Positions 1 through 5,397 of a stretch of 5,468 nt of DNA are shown one piece after another. How positions within the stretch are numbered: the stretch's first letter is position 1; each line of letters starts with the position of its first letter. The notes under the pieces were generated by a model. That model was not told the DNA's origin, searched no databases, and was given only the letters and a program-made list of their open reading frames with translations. This stretch comes from Phycisphaerae bacterium (GTDB lineage: Bacteria; Planctomycetota; Phycisphaerae; JAAYCJ01), in contig JAAZAW010000255.1 in NCBI GenBank assembly GCA_012514125.1, positions 1 through 5,468 on the forward strand, read 5' to 3'. The translations under genes and the position numbers were made by a program.

Positions 1-200
1 ATGAAATTAGATGCAAATACATGAAAATTGCACCGAGTTTTCATCTTTCAAGATTCCTGCCCAGGTCAAATCGGCAAAAATAAAAATATTTTTCATTCTT
101 ATCTTCGTTCAGATAAATCACTTACGATTTTTCGATGTTTTTTATTTTTCCAAAAATTTGCATCCGGCCACCCGTGTGCTATCTTTAAGGGTAGGAGAGT
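1..200. other. AT-rich intergenic stretch without a recognisable gene
   Basis: No reading frame here looks coding; those present are short, low in complexity and run into the repeats. The only structure seen is an imperfect inverted repeat, ATGAAAATT (21-29) against AGTTTTCAT (36-44), with one G-T pair and a 6-nt loop. It has no T-run after it. Together with 201-497, this makes nearly 500 bases without a supported gene. Confidence 0.6.
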
Positions 201-201
201 C

Positions 202-229
202 GGGCTTTGGGCTTTAGGCTTTAGGCTTT
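202..229. repeat. Heptamer array, four units of (G/A)GGCTTT
   Basis: The units read GGGCTTT, GGGCTTT, AGGCTTT, AGGCTTT and are followed by GGGTCGG, which keeps the G-rich start of the word. This is the core of the first 61-bp copy. Confidence 0.85.
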
Positions 230-262
230 GGGTCGGAAAATACAGCCTCAGCGACCGCGATC

Positions 263-290
263 GGGCTTTGGGCTTTTGGCTTTAGGCTTT
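263..290. repeat. Heptamer array, second copy of NGGCTTT units
   Basis: The units read GGGCTTT, GGGCTTT, TGGCTTT, AGGCTTT, again followed by GGGTCGG. It differs from the first array by one base, so it probably arose by duplication of the larger unit. Confidence 0.85.
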
Positions 291-304
291 GGGTCGGAAA
301 TCCA

Positions 305-393
305 GACTCAACGATCGAAGTCATACAACGTTTTAACTTCCAACTTCTAACTTTTTTCTTTGAACCCTCAAGCCGATCGATTTCCGTTGAGTC
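305..393. repeat. Inverted repeat enclosing the AACTTC array
   Basis: GACTCAACG (305-313) and CGTTGAGTC (385-393) are perfect 9-bp complements, 71 nt apart. CGATCGA occurs just inside both arms (312-318 and 374-380), so the arms share more than nine bases of similarity. The enclosed stretch carries the three AACTTNY units. No ORF or mobile-element gene is inside, so it may be a small non-coding repeat element or remnant. Confidence 0.45.
335..355. repeat. Heptamer array, three AACTTNY-like units
   Basis: AACTTCC, AACTTCT and AACTTTT follow one another directly. The word is unrelated to GGGCTTT but has the same 7-bp period. Confidence 0.65.
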
Positions 394-415
394 GATGGAG
401 ATTTTTTCTCTACCT

Positions 416-429
416 GTAGCCCGTAGCCC
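416..429. repeat. Two GTAGCCC heptamer units
   Basis: GTAGCCC occurs twice in direct succession. Alone this would be trivial. It is listed because two other 7-bp word families lie within the preceding 220 bases. Confidence 0.5.
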
Positions 430-439
430 ATCCCTCCCC

Positions 440-467
440 CGGTCGCAAATCACAGACTTCGCGACCG
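440..467 (-). terminator. Possible terminator hairpin after the FKBP gene
   Basis: CGGTCGC (440-446) and GCGACCG (461-467) form a perfect 7-bp GC-rich stem with a 14-nt loop, about 30 nt after the FKBP stop codon. No T-run follows on the minus strand, so this is not a classical intrinsic terminator. It could mark a 3' end by another route, or be part of the repeat cluster, since GCGACCG also occurs at 251-257. The adjoining GACATGTC (467-474) is an 8-bp palindrome. Confidence 0.35.
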
Positions 468-497
468 ACATGTCAATGTGTGTTCCAGGGGTTTCGA

Positions 498-926
498 TCA
501 GGCGACATCCAGCAGTTCGATATCGAAAATAAGTGTTTTTCCCGCCAGAGGATGGTTGGCATCGACGGTGATGGCGGATTCGTTGACCTCGGTGATGATA
601 AAAGTGACGATTTGGCCGTTGCGTTGCTGACTTTGAAGTTGCAGACCGACTTTGGGGTCAAGATCAGGAGGCAGTTGATCCCGTTTGACGGACATGACCA
701 TTTCGTCCATGTGATTGCCATAACCCTGTTCGGGGACGATCGTTACAGTTTTGGAATCGCCGATATCCATGCCGATGACGGCCTGCTCGAAGCCTGGGAT
801 GATCTGGCCTGCGCCGAGGGTGAATTCCAGCGGCTCGGAGTCGCGGGAGGAGTCAAAAATCGTTCCATCTTCCAATTTGCCGGTATAATGGACTTTTACG
901 GTGTTGCCTTCTTTCGCCTGAGTCAT
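498..926 (-). CDS. FKBP-type peptidyl-prolyl cis-trans isomerase, SlyD-like
   Basis: A cytoplasmic folding helper of 142 residues that catalyses cis-trans isomerisation of Xaa-Pro bonds. The N-terminal FKBP half shows VKVHYTG (Tyr14), GTIFDSS (Phe24, Asp25) and GAGQIIPGFEQAVIGM at 38-53. Residues of roughly 70-120 form the insert-in-flap region typical of SlyD/SlpA proteins, which gives them chaperone activity. The chain returns to the FKBP fold with NHPLAGKTLIFDIEL at 124-138, the SlyD-family hallmark. The His/Cys-rich metal-binding tail of E. coli SlyD is absent; the protein stops right after the last strand, so no nickel role should be inferred. There is no signal peptide. ATG at 926 has AAAGGG six bases upstream (933-938). 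It lies 129 nt after tex with a likely promoter of its own. The family call is sure; the choice between slyD and slpA-type naming is not. Confidence 0.95.
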   Translation of the reverse strand: MTQAKEGNTVKVHYTGKLEDGTIFDSSRDSEPLEFTLGAGQIIPGFEQAVIGMDIGDSKTVTIVPEQGYGNHMDEMVMSVKRDQLPPDLDPKVGLQLQSQQRNGQIVTFIITEVNESAITVDANHPLAGKTLIFDIELLDVA

Positions 927-967
927 ATCTTACCCTTTCCAACAAGAGTACGGTAATCGAATAAGCG

Positions 968-996
968 CCCTGTAAATCCGCAGGGTAAGGTTTACC
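968..996 (-). other. Overlapping small inverted repeats in the FKBP leader
   Basis: Two stems share bases in the predicted leader: GGTAA/TTACC (984-988 with 992-996, 3-nt loop) and CCCTG/CAGGG (968-972 with 981-985, 8-nt loop). They overlap at 984-985, so they cannot both form fully. Both are short. This could be alternative leader folding or chance. Confidence 0.25.
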
Positions 997-1012
997 ACCC
1001 GGCAAAGCTTAC

Positions 1013-1040
1013 CTTATAGACAGTGTAACAATTTTTCCAA
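1013..1040 (-). promoter_or_regulatory. Candidate promoter of the FKBP gene
   Basis: Minus-strand TTGGAA (1040-1035) and TATAAG (1018-1013) are separated by 16 nt, just after the tex stop codon. The -10 matches five of six consensus bases and the -35 four. Transcription would start near 1006, giving a leader of about 80 nt, so the FKBP gene need not depend on tex transcription. Confidence 0.45.
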
Positions 1041-1055
1041 ATAGAGCAAAGCGGA

Positions 1056-3350
1056 TTATTTTTTTGTGTCGGTCTTCGCCTGGGCCAGAGCTTTGCTGAA
1101 CCAGCCACCGGCGGCGGGGGCCGGTCGATCATTTCGCCGATCGGCAGGGCGCGGACCGCCTTGCGGGCGGCTGGGTCGCGTGTCGCGATTGGCGGCTGGG
1201 GCGGCGGGTTTATCCGTGTTGGTTTTCATGGATAAGCCGATACGTTTGCGGGCGAGGTCCACTTCCATGACTGTGACCATGACTTTTTGATGGACCTTGA
1301 CGACTTCGGCGGGGTCTTTGACGAAATGGTCCGAAAGCTGGCTGATATGAACCAGGCCGTCCTGATGCACGCCGATGTCCACGAAGGCGCCGAAGGCTGT
1401 GACGTTTGTCACAATGCCCGGGAGTTTCATGCCGGGATGGACATCTTCCATTTTTTCGATTCCTTCGGCGAACTGGAAGACTTCGAATTTGTCTCGAGGG
1501 TCTCGGCCTGGTTTGGCCAGTTCCTGCGTGATGTCGTTGAGGGTGGGCAGCCCCACTTTTTCGGTCATGTATTTTTTCAGGTCGATTTTTTTGCGAAGCT
1601 CCGGATTGCGCATAAGGTCGGTAACGGAGCAGGCGAGGTCGGAGGCCATCGCATCGACGATGGGGTAACTTTCGGGGTGAACGGCGCTGGCGTCGAGGGG
1701 ATTTTCACCGTCCCGGATTCGTAAGAAGCCGGCGGCTTGTTCGAAGGCTTTGGGTCCGAGCCGCGGGACTTTCCTGAGGTCGTTTCGGGATTTGAACGGA
1801 CCGTTTTCATTTCGATAATGAACGATATTATTCGCCAGTTGCGGCCCCAGGCCTGAGACATAGGTAAGGAGTTGGGCGCTGGCGGTATTGACTTCGACGC
1901 CGACGCTGTTGACGCAACTTGAGACGACATCGTCGAGACTTCGTTTGAGGGCGCTTTGGTCGACGTCGTGTTGATATTGTCCGACGCCGATGGATTTGGG
2001 ATCGATTTTGACCAGTTCAGCCAGGGGGTCCATGAGGCGTCTGCCGATGGAGACCGCGCCGCGAACGGTGAGGTCGTGATCGGGGAATTCGGCTCGTGCG
2101 ACTTCGGAGGCCGAGTAGATCGAGGCACCGCTTTCGTTGACCGTGACGACGGCGATTGAAGGCGGTAAACCGATTTTTTTGATAAAGGCATCGGTTTCTC
2201 GACTGGCGGTTCCATTTCCGATGGCGATGGCTTCGATGTGAAATTGTTCACAGAGGACCTTGATTTTGGCGGCGGCTTCGAGGACCTGGTGGTCGGAGGC
2301 GGCGGTGGCGTAGATGACGTCGTTATAGAGCAACTTGCCTTGTCGGTCGAGACAGACGATTTTGCATCCGGTTCGGAAGCCCGGATCGATGCCGAGGACA
2401 TTTTTTTGTCCGAGCGGTGGTGAAAGGAGTAATTCGCGGAGGTTGGCGGCGAAGACACGGATGGCTTCTTCGTCGGCTCGTTTTTTCGCTTCGACGCGGA
2501 TTTCCGTTTCCATGGAAGGAGCGAGGAGGCGTTTATAGCCGTCGATAACGGCGAGTCGGACCTGTTGAGCGGCGGGGGAGTCGTTTTTGACGAACAGGGC
2601 GTTGAGCAGCAAGATCGCTTCGTCTTCGGGCGGGGCGATGTGAAGGGCGAGCATGGCTTCGTTTTCGCCTCGCATCATGGCCAGGATTCGATGCGATGGG
2701 GCCTGGGAGATTGGTTCGCTCCAGTCGAAATAATCTTTGTATTTGGCGCCTTCTTCTTCCTTTCCATCCACCATTTTGGAAATGATCATGGCTTTTTCCC
2801 GGAAGAAATCGCGCATCTGAGCGCGGGCTTGAGAGTCTTCATTGATTTTTTCAGCAATGATATCGCGTGCGCCGGCCAGGGCGTCTTCGACCGATTCGAC
2901 GCCTTTTTCGGCGTTAATATAGGCTTGTGCTTCGGCGTGCGGGTCGATGGATTCCTGGGCGAAAAGAAGATCGGCGAGCGGTTCGAGTCCTTTTTCTTTT
3001 GCGATGGTGGCGCGGGTCCGGCGTTTGGGGCGGAAGGGGAGATAGATATCTTCCAGGACACTCATCGTTTCGGCGGCATCGATGGCGGTCTTGAGTTCAT
3101 CGGTAAGCAGGTTGCGTTCTTCGAGGGATTTAAGGATCGCTTCCCGGCGGGCGTCGAGTTCTTTGAGCTGGTCAAGCCTGTCGCGGATGGCGGTGATGGC
3201 GACTTCGTCGAGTGAGCCGGTGGCTTCTTTTCGATAGCGTGAGATGAAGGGGACTGTGCCGCCTTCTTCGAGCAGTGTGGCGACGGCCATGACCTGGTGT
3301 GGGTTGATGGAAAGTTCGATGGCGATTTTGATGATGTGTTTTTCGTTCAT
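1056..3350 (-). CDS. tex: Tex family transcription accessory protein (S1 RNA-binding)
   Basis: A full-length 764-residue Tex protein, the bacterial relative of eukaryotic Spt6 that binds RNA or single-stranded DNA and influences gene expression. It acts in the cytoplasm. Domain order from the ATG is: N-terminal helical Tex region with TVPFISRYRKE and YLPFRPKRRTR; a YqgF/RNase H-like fold with GIDPGFRTG at 320-328 and NGTASRET at about 379-386; helix-hairpin-helix segments at about 490-543 (SGLGPQLANNIVHYR, RLGPKAFEQAAGFLRI); and an S1 domain at about 639-709 (GAFVDIGVHQDGLVHIS). The last ~55 residues are a basic Pro/Arg/Ala/Gly-rich tail that is probably disordered and may add nucleic-acid affinity. 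ATG at 3350 gives the usual Tex N-terminus (MNEKHIIKIA) and has a Shine-Dalgarno; TTG at 3371 would add seven unlikely residues. No frameshift or domain loss is seen. It follows ribokinase by 78 nt with no obvious functional link. Confidence 0.97.
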   Translation of the reverse strand: MNEKHIIKIAIELSINPHQVMAVATLLEEGGTVPFISRYRKEATGSLDEVAITAIRDRLDQLKELDARREAILKSLEERNLLTDELKTAIDAAETMSVLEDIYLPFRPKRRTRATIAKEKGLEPLADLLFAQESIDPHAEAQAYINAEKGVESVEDALAGARDIIAEKINEDSQARAQMRDFFREKAMIISKMVDGKEEEGAKYKDYFDWSEPISQAPSHRILAMMRGENEAMLALHIAPPEDEAILLLNALFVKNDSPAAQQVRLAVIDGYKRLLAPSMETEIRVEAKKRADEEAIRVFAANLRELLLSPPLGQKNVLGIDPGFRTGCKIVCLDRQGKLLYNDVIYATAASDHQVLEAAAKIKVLCEQFHIEAIAIGNGTASRETDAFIKKIGLPPSIAVVTVNESGASIYSASEVARAEFPDHDLTVRGAVSIGRRLMDPLAELVKIDPKSIGVGQYQHDVDQSALKRSLDDVVSSCVNSVGVEVNTASAQLLTYVSGLGPQLANNIVHYRNENGPFKSRNDLRKVPRLGPKAFEQAAGFLRIRDGENPLDASAVHPESYPIVDAMASDLACSVTDLMRNPELRKKIDLKKYMTEKVGLPTLNDITQELAKPGRDPRDKFEVFQFAEGIEKMEDVHPGMKLPGIVTNVTAFGAFVDIGVHQDGLVHISQLSDHFVKDPAEVVKVHQKVMVTVMEVDLARKRIGLSMKTNTDKPAAPAANRDTRPSRPQGGPRPADRRNDRPAPAAGGWFSKALAQAKTDTKK

Positions 3351-3356
3351 AAGTTT

Positions 3357-3362
3357 CTCTTT
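3357..3362 (-). promoter_or_regulatory. Ribosome binding site deciding the tex ATG start
   Basis: AAAGAG (one mismatch to AAGGAG) is six bases upstream of ATG at 3350. The alternative in-frame TTG at 3371 overlaps the short inverted repeat GACAA/TTGTC (3367-3371, 3379-3383) and has no well-placed Shine-Dalgarno. Confidence 0.55.
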
Positions 3363-3384
3363 AAAGGACAAATAAAGGTTGTCT

Positions 3385-3414
3385 ATTTTATGCCATACAT
3401 GGTTGAAATGAAAA
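3385..3414 (-). promoter_or_regulatory. Weak candidate promoter for tex
   Basis: In the 78-nt gap between ribokinase and tex, the minus strand has TTTTCA (3414-3409), an 18-nt spacer and TAAAAT (3390-3385, five of six matches to TATAAT). The -35 element is poor. No terminator is visible between the two genes, so tex could also be reached by read-through from the sugar operon. Confidence 0.35.
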
Positions 3415-3428
3415 ATGCTTTGATATTA

Positions 3429-4352
3429 TTACCGGTTTTGTTCCGCAAGAAAGGCTTCAACTTCGTTTCGTGTGGGAAGCGACGGCTGGGCACCGGGCTT
3501 TGTCACGGAGACCGCGGCTGCCGCGTGAGAAAAGCGAATCGCCTGAGGCAGCGATTGTCCTTCCGCAAGGGCGCAGGCAAGTGCTCCGTTGAAACAGTCA
3601 CCGGCAGCAACGGTATCGACGGCTTTGACGCTAAACCCCGGAATTCGCTCGAGGGGTTGCGAACCGTTTGCCAACAGCGCACCGTCCTTGCCGAGAGTGA
3701 TAATCACGGAAGCGACCTTGCGATCAAGCAGGACTCGTGCGGCGGATTCCGGTGAGGATTCCCCGGTCAGGATATGAGCTTCCGTTTCGTTGGGGGTAAT
3801 CAGATCGATCAGTTGATAAAGTTCGGCAGGCAGGGGGATTGTCGGTGCGGGCGCCGGGTTAAGGATTACAAAAGCACCCGTGGCTTTGGCTTGCCGGGCG
3901 GCTTGGAGGACCGTCTCGATCGGTGTCTCGAGCTGAAGTATAACGACTCGTGCCGGAGCGAAGACCTCCGCAGCCCGGGTGATGTCTTCAGGCAAGAGAC
4001 GGTTGTTGGCTCCCGGAGCGACGGTGATGATATTCTGGCCGGCGGGACCGACGGTGATCAAGGCCACTCCGCTGGGAGCGTCAGGGTCTTCGATAATATA
4101 GCGTGGATCCAAACCTTCCCGCCGGAAATTTTCCAATGCCTGTTTACCGAACATATCCCGACCGATGCGGGCAATGAAGGTGACCCGGGCGCCAAGTCTG
4201 GCGGCGGCTACAGCCTGGTTGGCTCCTTTCCCACCGGCAGCCATGATCAGATCGCCGCCAAGGACCGTTTCACCGGGCAGGGGCAGGCGATGGGCATGGA
4301 CCACCATATCCATATTGGTCGAGCCGACAACTACTATCCGAATATCCTTCAT
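3429..4352 (-). CDS. rbsK: Ribokinase (PfkB family carbohydrate kinase)
   Basis: A cytoplasmic ATP-dependent sugar kinase of 307 residues, the usual ribokinase length. Ribokinase phosphorylates D-ribose to ribose 5-phosphate, feeding the pentose phosphate and nucleotide pathways. Visible motifs run in family order: NMD substrate-binding segment at 13-15; PfkB signature 1 with GGKGAN at 40-45; LQLETP with Glu142, equivalent to the sugar-lid region glutamate; Asn165; TPNETEA from 186; GKDGALL at 221-227; and PfkB signature 2 DTVAAGDCFNGAL from 246 with catalytic base Asp252. AAGD rather than GAGD, and the C-terminal AAAAVSVTKPGAQPSLPTR block, are typical of true ribokinases rather than fructokinases. 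Cys253 replaces the commoner Thr/Ser after the catalytic Asp. The ATG at 4352 lies 2 nt after the stop of the preceding gene. Because the partner is not a ribose transporter or RbsD, a sugar other than ribose cannot be excluded. Confidence 0.93.
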   Translation of the reverse strand: MKDIRIVVVGSTNMDMVVHAHRLPLPGETVLGGDLIMAAGGKGANQAVAAARLGARVTFIARIGRDMFGKQALENFRREGLDPRYIIEDPDAPSGVALITVGPAGQNIITVAPGANNRLLPEDITRAAEVFAPARVVILQLETPIETVLQAARQAKATGAFVILNPAPAPTIPLPAELYQLIDLITPNETEAHILTGESSPESAARVLLDRKVASVIITLGKDGALLANGSQPLERIPGFSVKAVDTVAAGDCFNGALACALAEGQSLPQAIRFSHAAAAVSVTKPGAQPSLPTRNEVEAFLAEQNR

Positions 4353-4354
4353 TT

Positions 4355-5260
4355 TTAAACCTTTGCGGAATTAACTTTGGGGAGAATGTTCTTGTCGATG
4401 TCCTGATCATTGTTTGGGGTAGACAGGCCTTTAAAGAGGAACCAGTGCTCGATGTGTTCGACGCTCCGGTTGGGTTCGAGTTTGCAAAGCGGAGCAAGGG
4501 TTTCCACTTCGAGCATCTCTTCGTCGGTAAAGGCTTCAATGGAGCAGCCCCAGTCGGGATAGTTTGCGTTTGGGATGTAGGTGAATTTTTTGAGGAACAT
4601 GACCCCGGCGTTGATGTGAGCCATCCAGCCGTCGGAGTTCATCATTCCGATTTTTTGAGGACCCAGTTTGGAGTCCTGTCGGAGCATGACGTATTGGGTT
4701 CCCCAGGTCCAGCGAGGATCGGCCATGTTGGTGTAGGACCATAGGGTTAACGTATTACTCGGAAGCAGATTGGTTTCGTGAGAACCTCTTGGGGGCAGGG
4801 GCATGATTAGTTTTCCACCCGGTGCCATGACGGATAGCGCCCAGGGGGCGAGTTCGACGGCCCATAGGTTGGTGTTTTTGAGTCGATGAGTAACTTTGAC
4901 GTGCGAGCTGTCGGCGTCGAGTTCGATATCGATTTCTTTGAGAATGCCGGTGGTGGTTTCAACGGGTTGAATCAGCCGGACCTTATTGTCGTGTGATTCG
5001 ATTTTCACCAGAAAATTATCGGGAAAATAAGTTCTCGGTTTGACTTCCGGAGCGTGCCAGAAGCGATGGCCGCCATAGATTCGCCATTCGTCGCCGCCGG
5101 TTTTGCCGAGCATTTCGGAATATTCCTTAAATTCATTTTTATCACCGACGAATCCGTAGCGGATGATTCGCGGGCCGACATCGGTGGTGACAATCAATTC
5201 GACCTGTTCGTTCGCGAGACGATAGCAGTTAGGCCAGTTTTGATAATTTATCTTTTCCAC
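4355..5260 (-). CDS. DUF4380-like protein, probable galactose-mutarotase-fold sugar-binding/epimerase-like enzyme
   Basis: A 301-residue soluble protein with no signal peptide or membrane segment. I recognise it as the DUF4380 / aldose-1-epimerase-like type by general pattern; no exact function is known to me. It is rich in short beta strands. Conserved-looking blocks are an aromatic/His motif WRIYGGHRFWHAPE at residues 59-72, a central HRLKNTN...LAPWAL stretch (about 125-142), and a C-terminal NYPDWGCSIE...EVETLAPL segment (about 233-257). In mutarotase-like folds, His residues and a late Glu do the acid/base work, so His65, His69 and Glu242 or Glu253 are candidates (inference). Start choice: GTG at 5260 has AAAGGA six bases upstream. 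An in-frame TTG at 5275 overlaps that Shine-Dalgarno, and the next ATG would cut off about 50 conserved-looking residues. The gene is first in an operon with ribokinase, 2 nt away, which suggests a carbohydrate substrate. Confidence 0.88.
   Translation of the reverse strand: MEKINYQNWPNCYRLANEQVELIVTTDVGPRIIRYGFVGDKNEFKEYSEMLGKTGGDEWRIYGGHRFWHAPEVKPRTYFPDNFLVKIESHDNKVRLIQPVETTTGILKEIDIELDADSSHVKVTHRLKNTNLWAVELAPWALSVMAPGGKLIMPLPPRGSHETNLLPSNTLTLWSYTNMADPRWTWGTQYVMLRQDSKLGPQKIGMMNSDGWMAHINAGVMFLKKFTYIPNANYPDWGCSIEAFTDEEMLEVETLAPLCKLEPNRSVEHIEHWFLFKGLSTPNNDQDIDKNILPKVNSAKV
4360..4364 (-). promoter_or_regulatory. Ribosome binding site of ribokinase, inside the upstream gene
   Basis: AAAGG lies seven bases before the ribokinase ATG and within the last codons of the DUF4380-like gene, whose TAA is at 4357-4355. 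Ribosomes finishing the first gene arrive directly at this site, so coupled translation is likely. Confidence 0.65.
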
Positions 5261-5266
5261 GTCGAT

Positions 5267-5272
5267 TCCTTT
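5267..5272 (-). promoter_or_regulatory. Ribosome binding site deciding the GTG start at 5260
   Basis: On the minus strand AAAGGA is followed by six bases and then GTG (5260-5258). This near-consensus Shine-Dalgarno makes GTG the likely start. The TTG five codons upstream overlaps the same purine run and has no comparable site of its own. Confidence 0.75.
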
Positions 5273-5281
5273 CAATTTTCT

Positions 5282-5316
5282 CCCATCTATCGGGCTGCTT
5301 TACTGGCTGTGATGGG
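5282..5316 (-). other. Inverted repeat in the leader of the sugar operon
   Basis: CCCATC (5282-5287) and GATGGG (5311-5316) are perfect complements 23 nt apart, so the leader RNA could form a 6-bp stem ending about 10 nt before the Shine-Dalgarno. The long loop makes it weak alone. I see no known riboswitch pattern. Confidence 0.25.
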
Positions 5317-5325
5317 GGTGTGGCG

Positions 5326-5356
5326 TATATAAAAAGTGTTCACTAAAATAGCACAA
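5326..5356 (-). promoter_or_regulatory. Possible second promoter with a short palindrome in its spacer
   Basis: A weaker minus-strand match has TTGTGC (5356-5351) and TATATA (5331-5326) with a 19-nt spacer, or TTATAT with 18 nt. The spacer contains the palindrome AGTGTTCACT (5335-5344; 4-bp arms, 2-nt centre). That placement would suit a repressor operator, either on this promoter or just downstream of the stronger one. The spacing is long and the arms short, so this is only a candidate. Confidence 0.25.
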
Positions 5357-5368
5357 TAATTATTGAGG

Positions 5369-5397
5369 AAAATAACGCCGGGTGTCGAAGTTGTCAA
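5369..5397 (-). promoter_or_regulatory. Candidate sigma70-type promoter of the sugar operon
   Basis: On the minus strand a perfect -35 TTGACA (5397-5392) is followed by a 17-nt spacer and TATTTT (5374-5369, four of six matches to TATAAT). Transcription would begin near 5362 and give a leader of about 100 nt before the GTG start at 5260. This is the best promoter match in the window, and it sits directly upstream of the operon. It was identified by eye, not by a scoring model. Confidence 0.6.

Larger units (their letters stand above)
201..322. repeat. Two tandem copies of a ~61-bp repeat unit
   Basis: Bases 201-239 and 262-300 match at 38 of 39 positions. The similarity continues into the following ~20 bases as CAGCCTCAGCGACCG (243-257) and CAGACTCAACGATCG (303-317). 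The unit is thus about 60-61 bp, with one base of length difference after the 39-bp core. Each core is itself built of 7-bp words. A third weak match to the flank alone, CAGACTTCGCGACCG, lies at 453-467. Confidence 0.85.

Noticed and set aside
201..300. CRISPR array
   Set aside because: Only two 39-bp copies with a ~22-bp gap that is itself partly repeated. The core is an internal 7-bp repeat, and no cas gene is present.
28..471. Short frames running through the repeat cluster on both strands
   Set aside because: Their products are mostly translated heptamer repeats (runs such as LWALGF) without a ribosome binding site or recognisable domain.
258..740. Cyanobacterial HIP1 motif suggested by several CGATCG sites
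   Set aside because: The full octamer GCGATCGC was not seen at the CGATCG sites near 258, 312, 374 and 735, and the proteins do not point to cyanobacteria.
480..956. 158-codon plus-strand frame opposite the FKBP gene
   Set aside because: It is antisense to a clear FKBP gene, and its protein resembles no family I know.
1577..2458. 293-codon minus-strand frame inside tex
   Set aside because: It is a shifted frame of tex, rich in Ser, Pro and Lys with no domain-like pattern.
2565..3215. Long open frame on the plus strand (216 codons), with others at 1287-1724 and 1956-2159
   Set aside because: They lie exactly opposite tex and have skewed composition rich in Phe, Gly and Asp, as expected for the antisense of a biased coding frame. 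Tex is an unmistakable full-length match.
3429..4352. AAGD instead of GAGD in PfkB signature 2 as a catalytic anomaly
   Set aside because: Ribokinases, including that of E. coli, commonly carry DT.AAGD. It supports the assignment and is not a defect.
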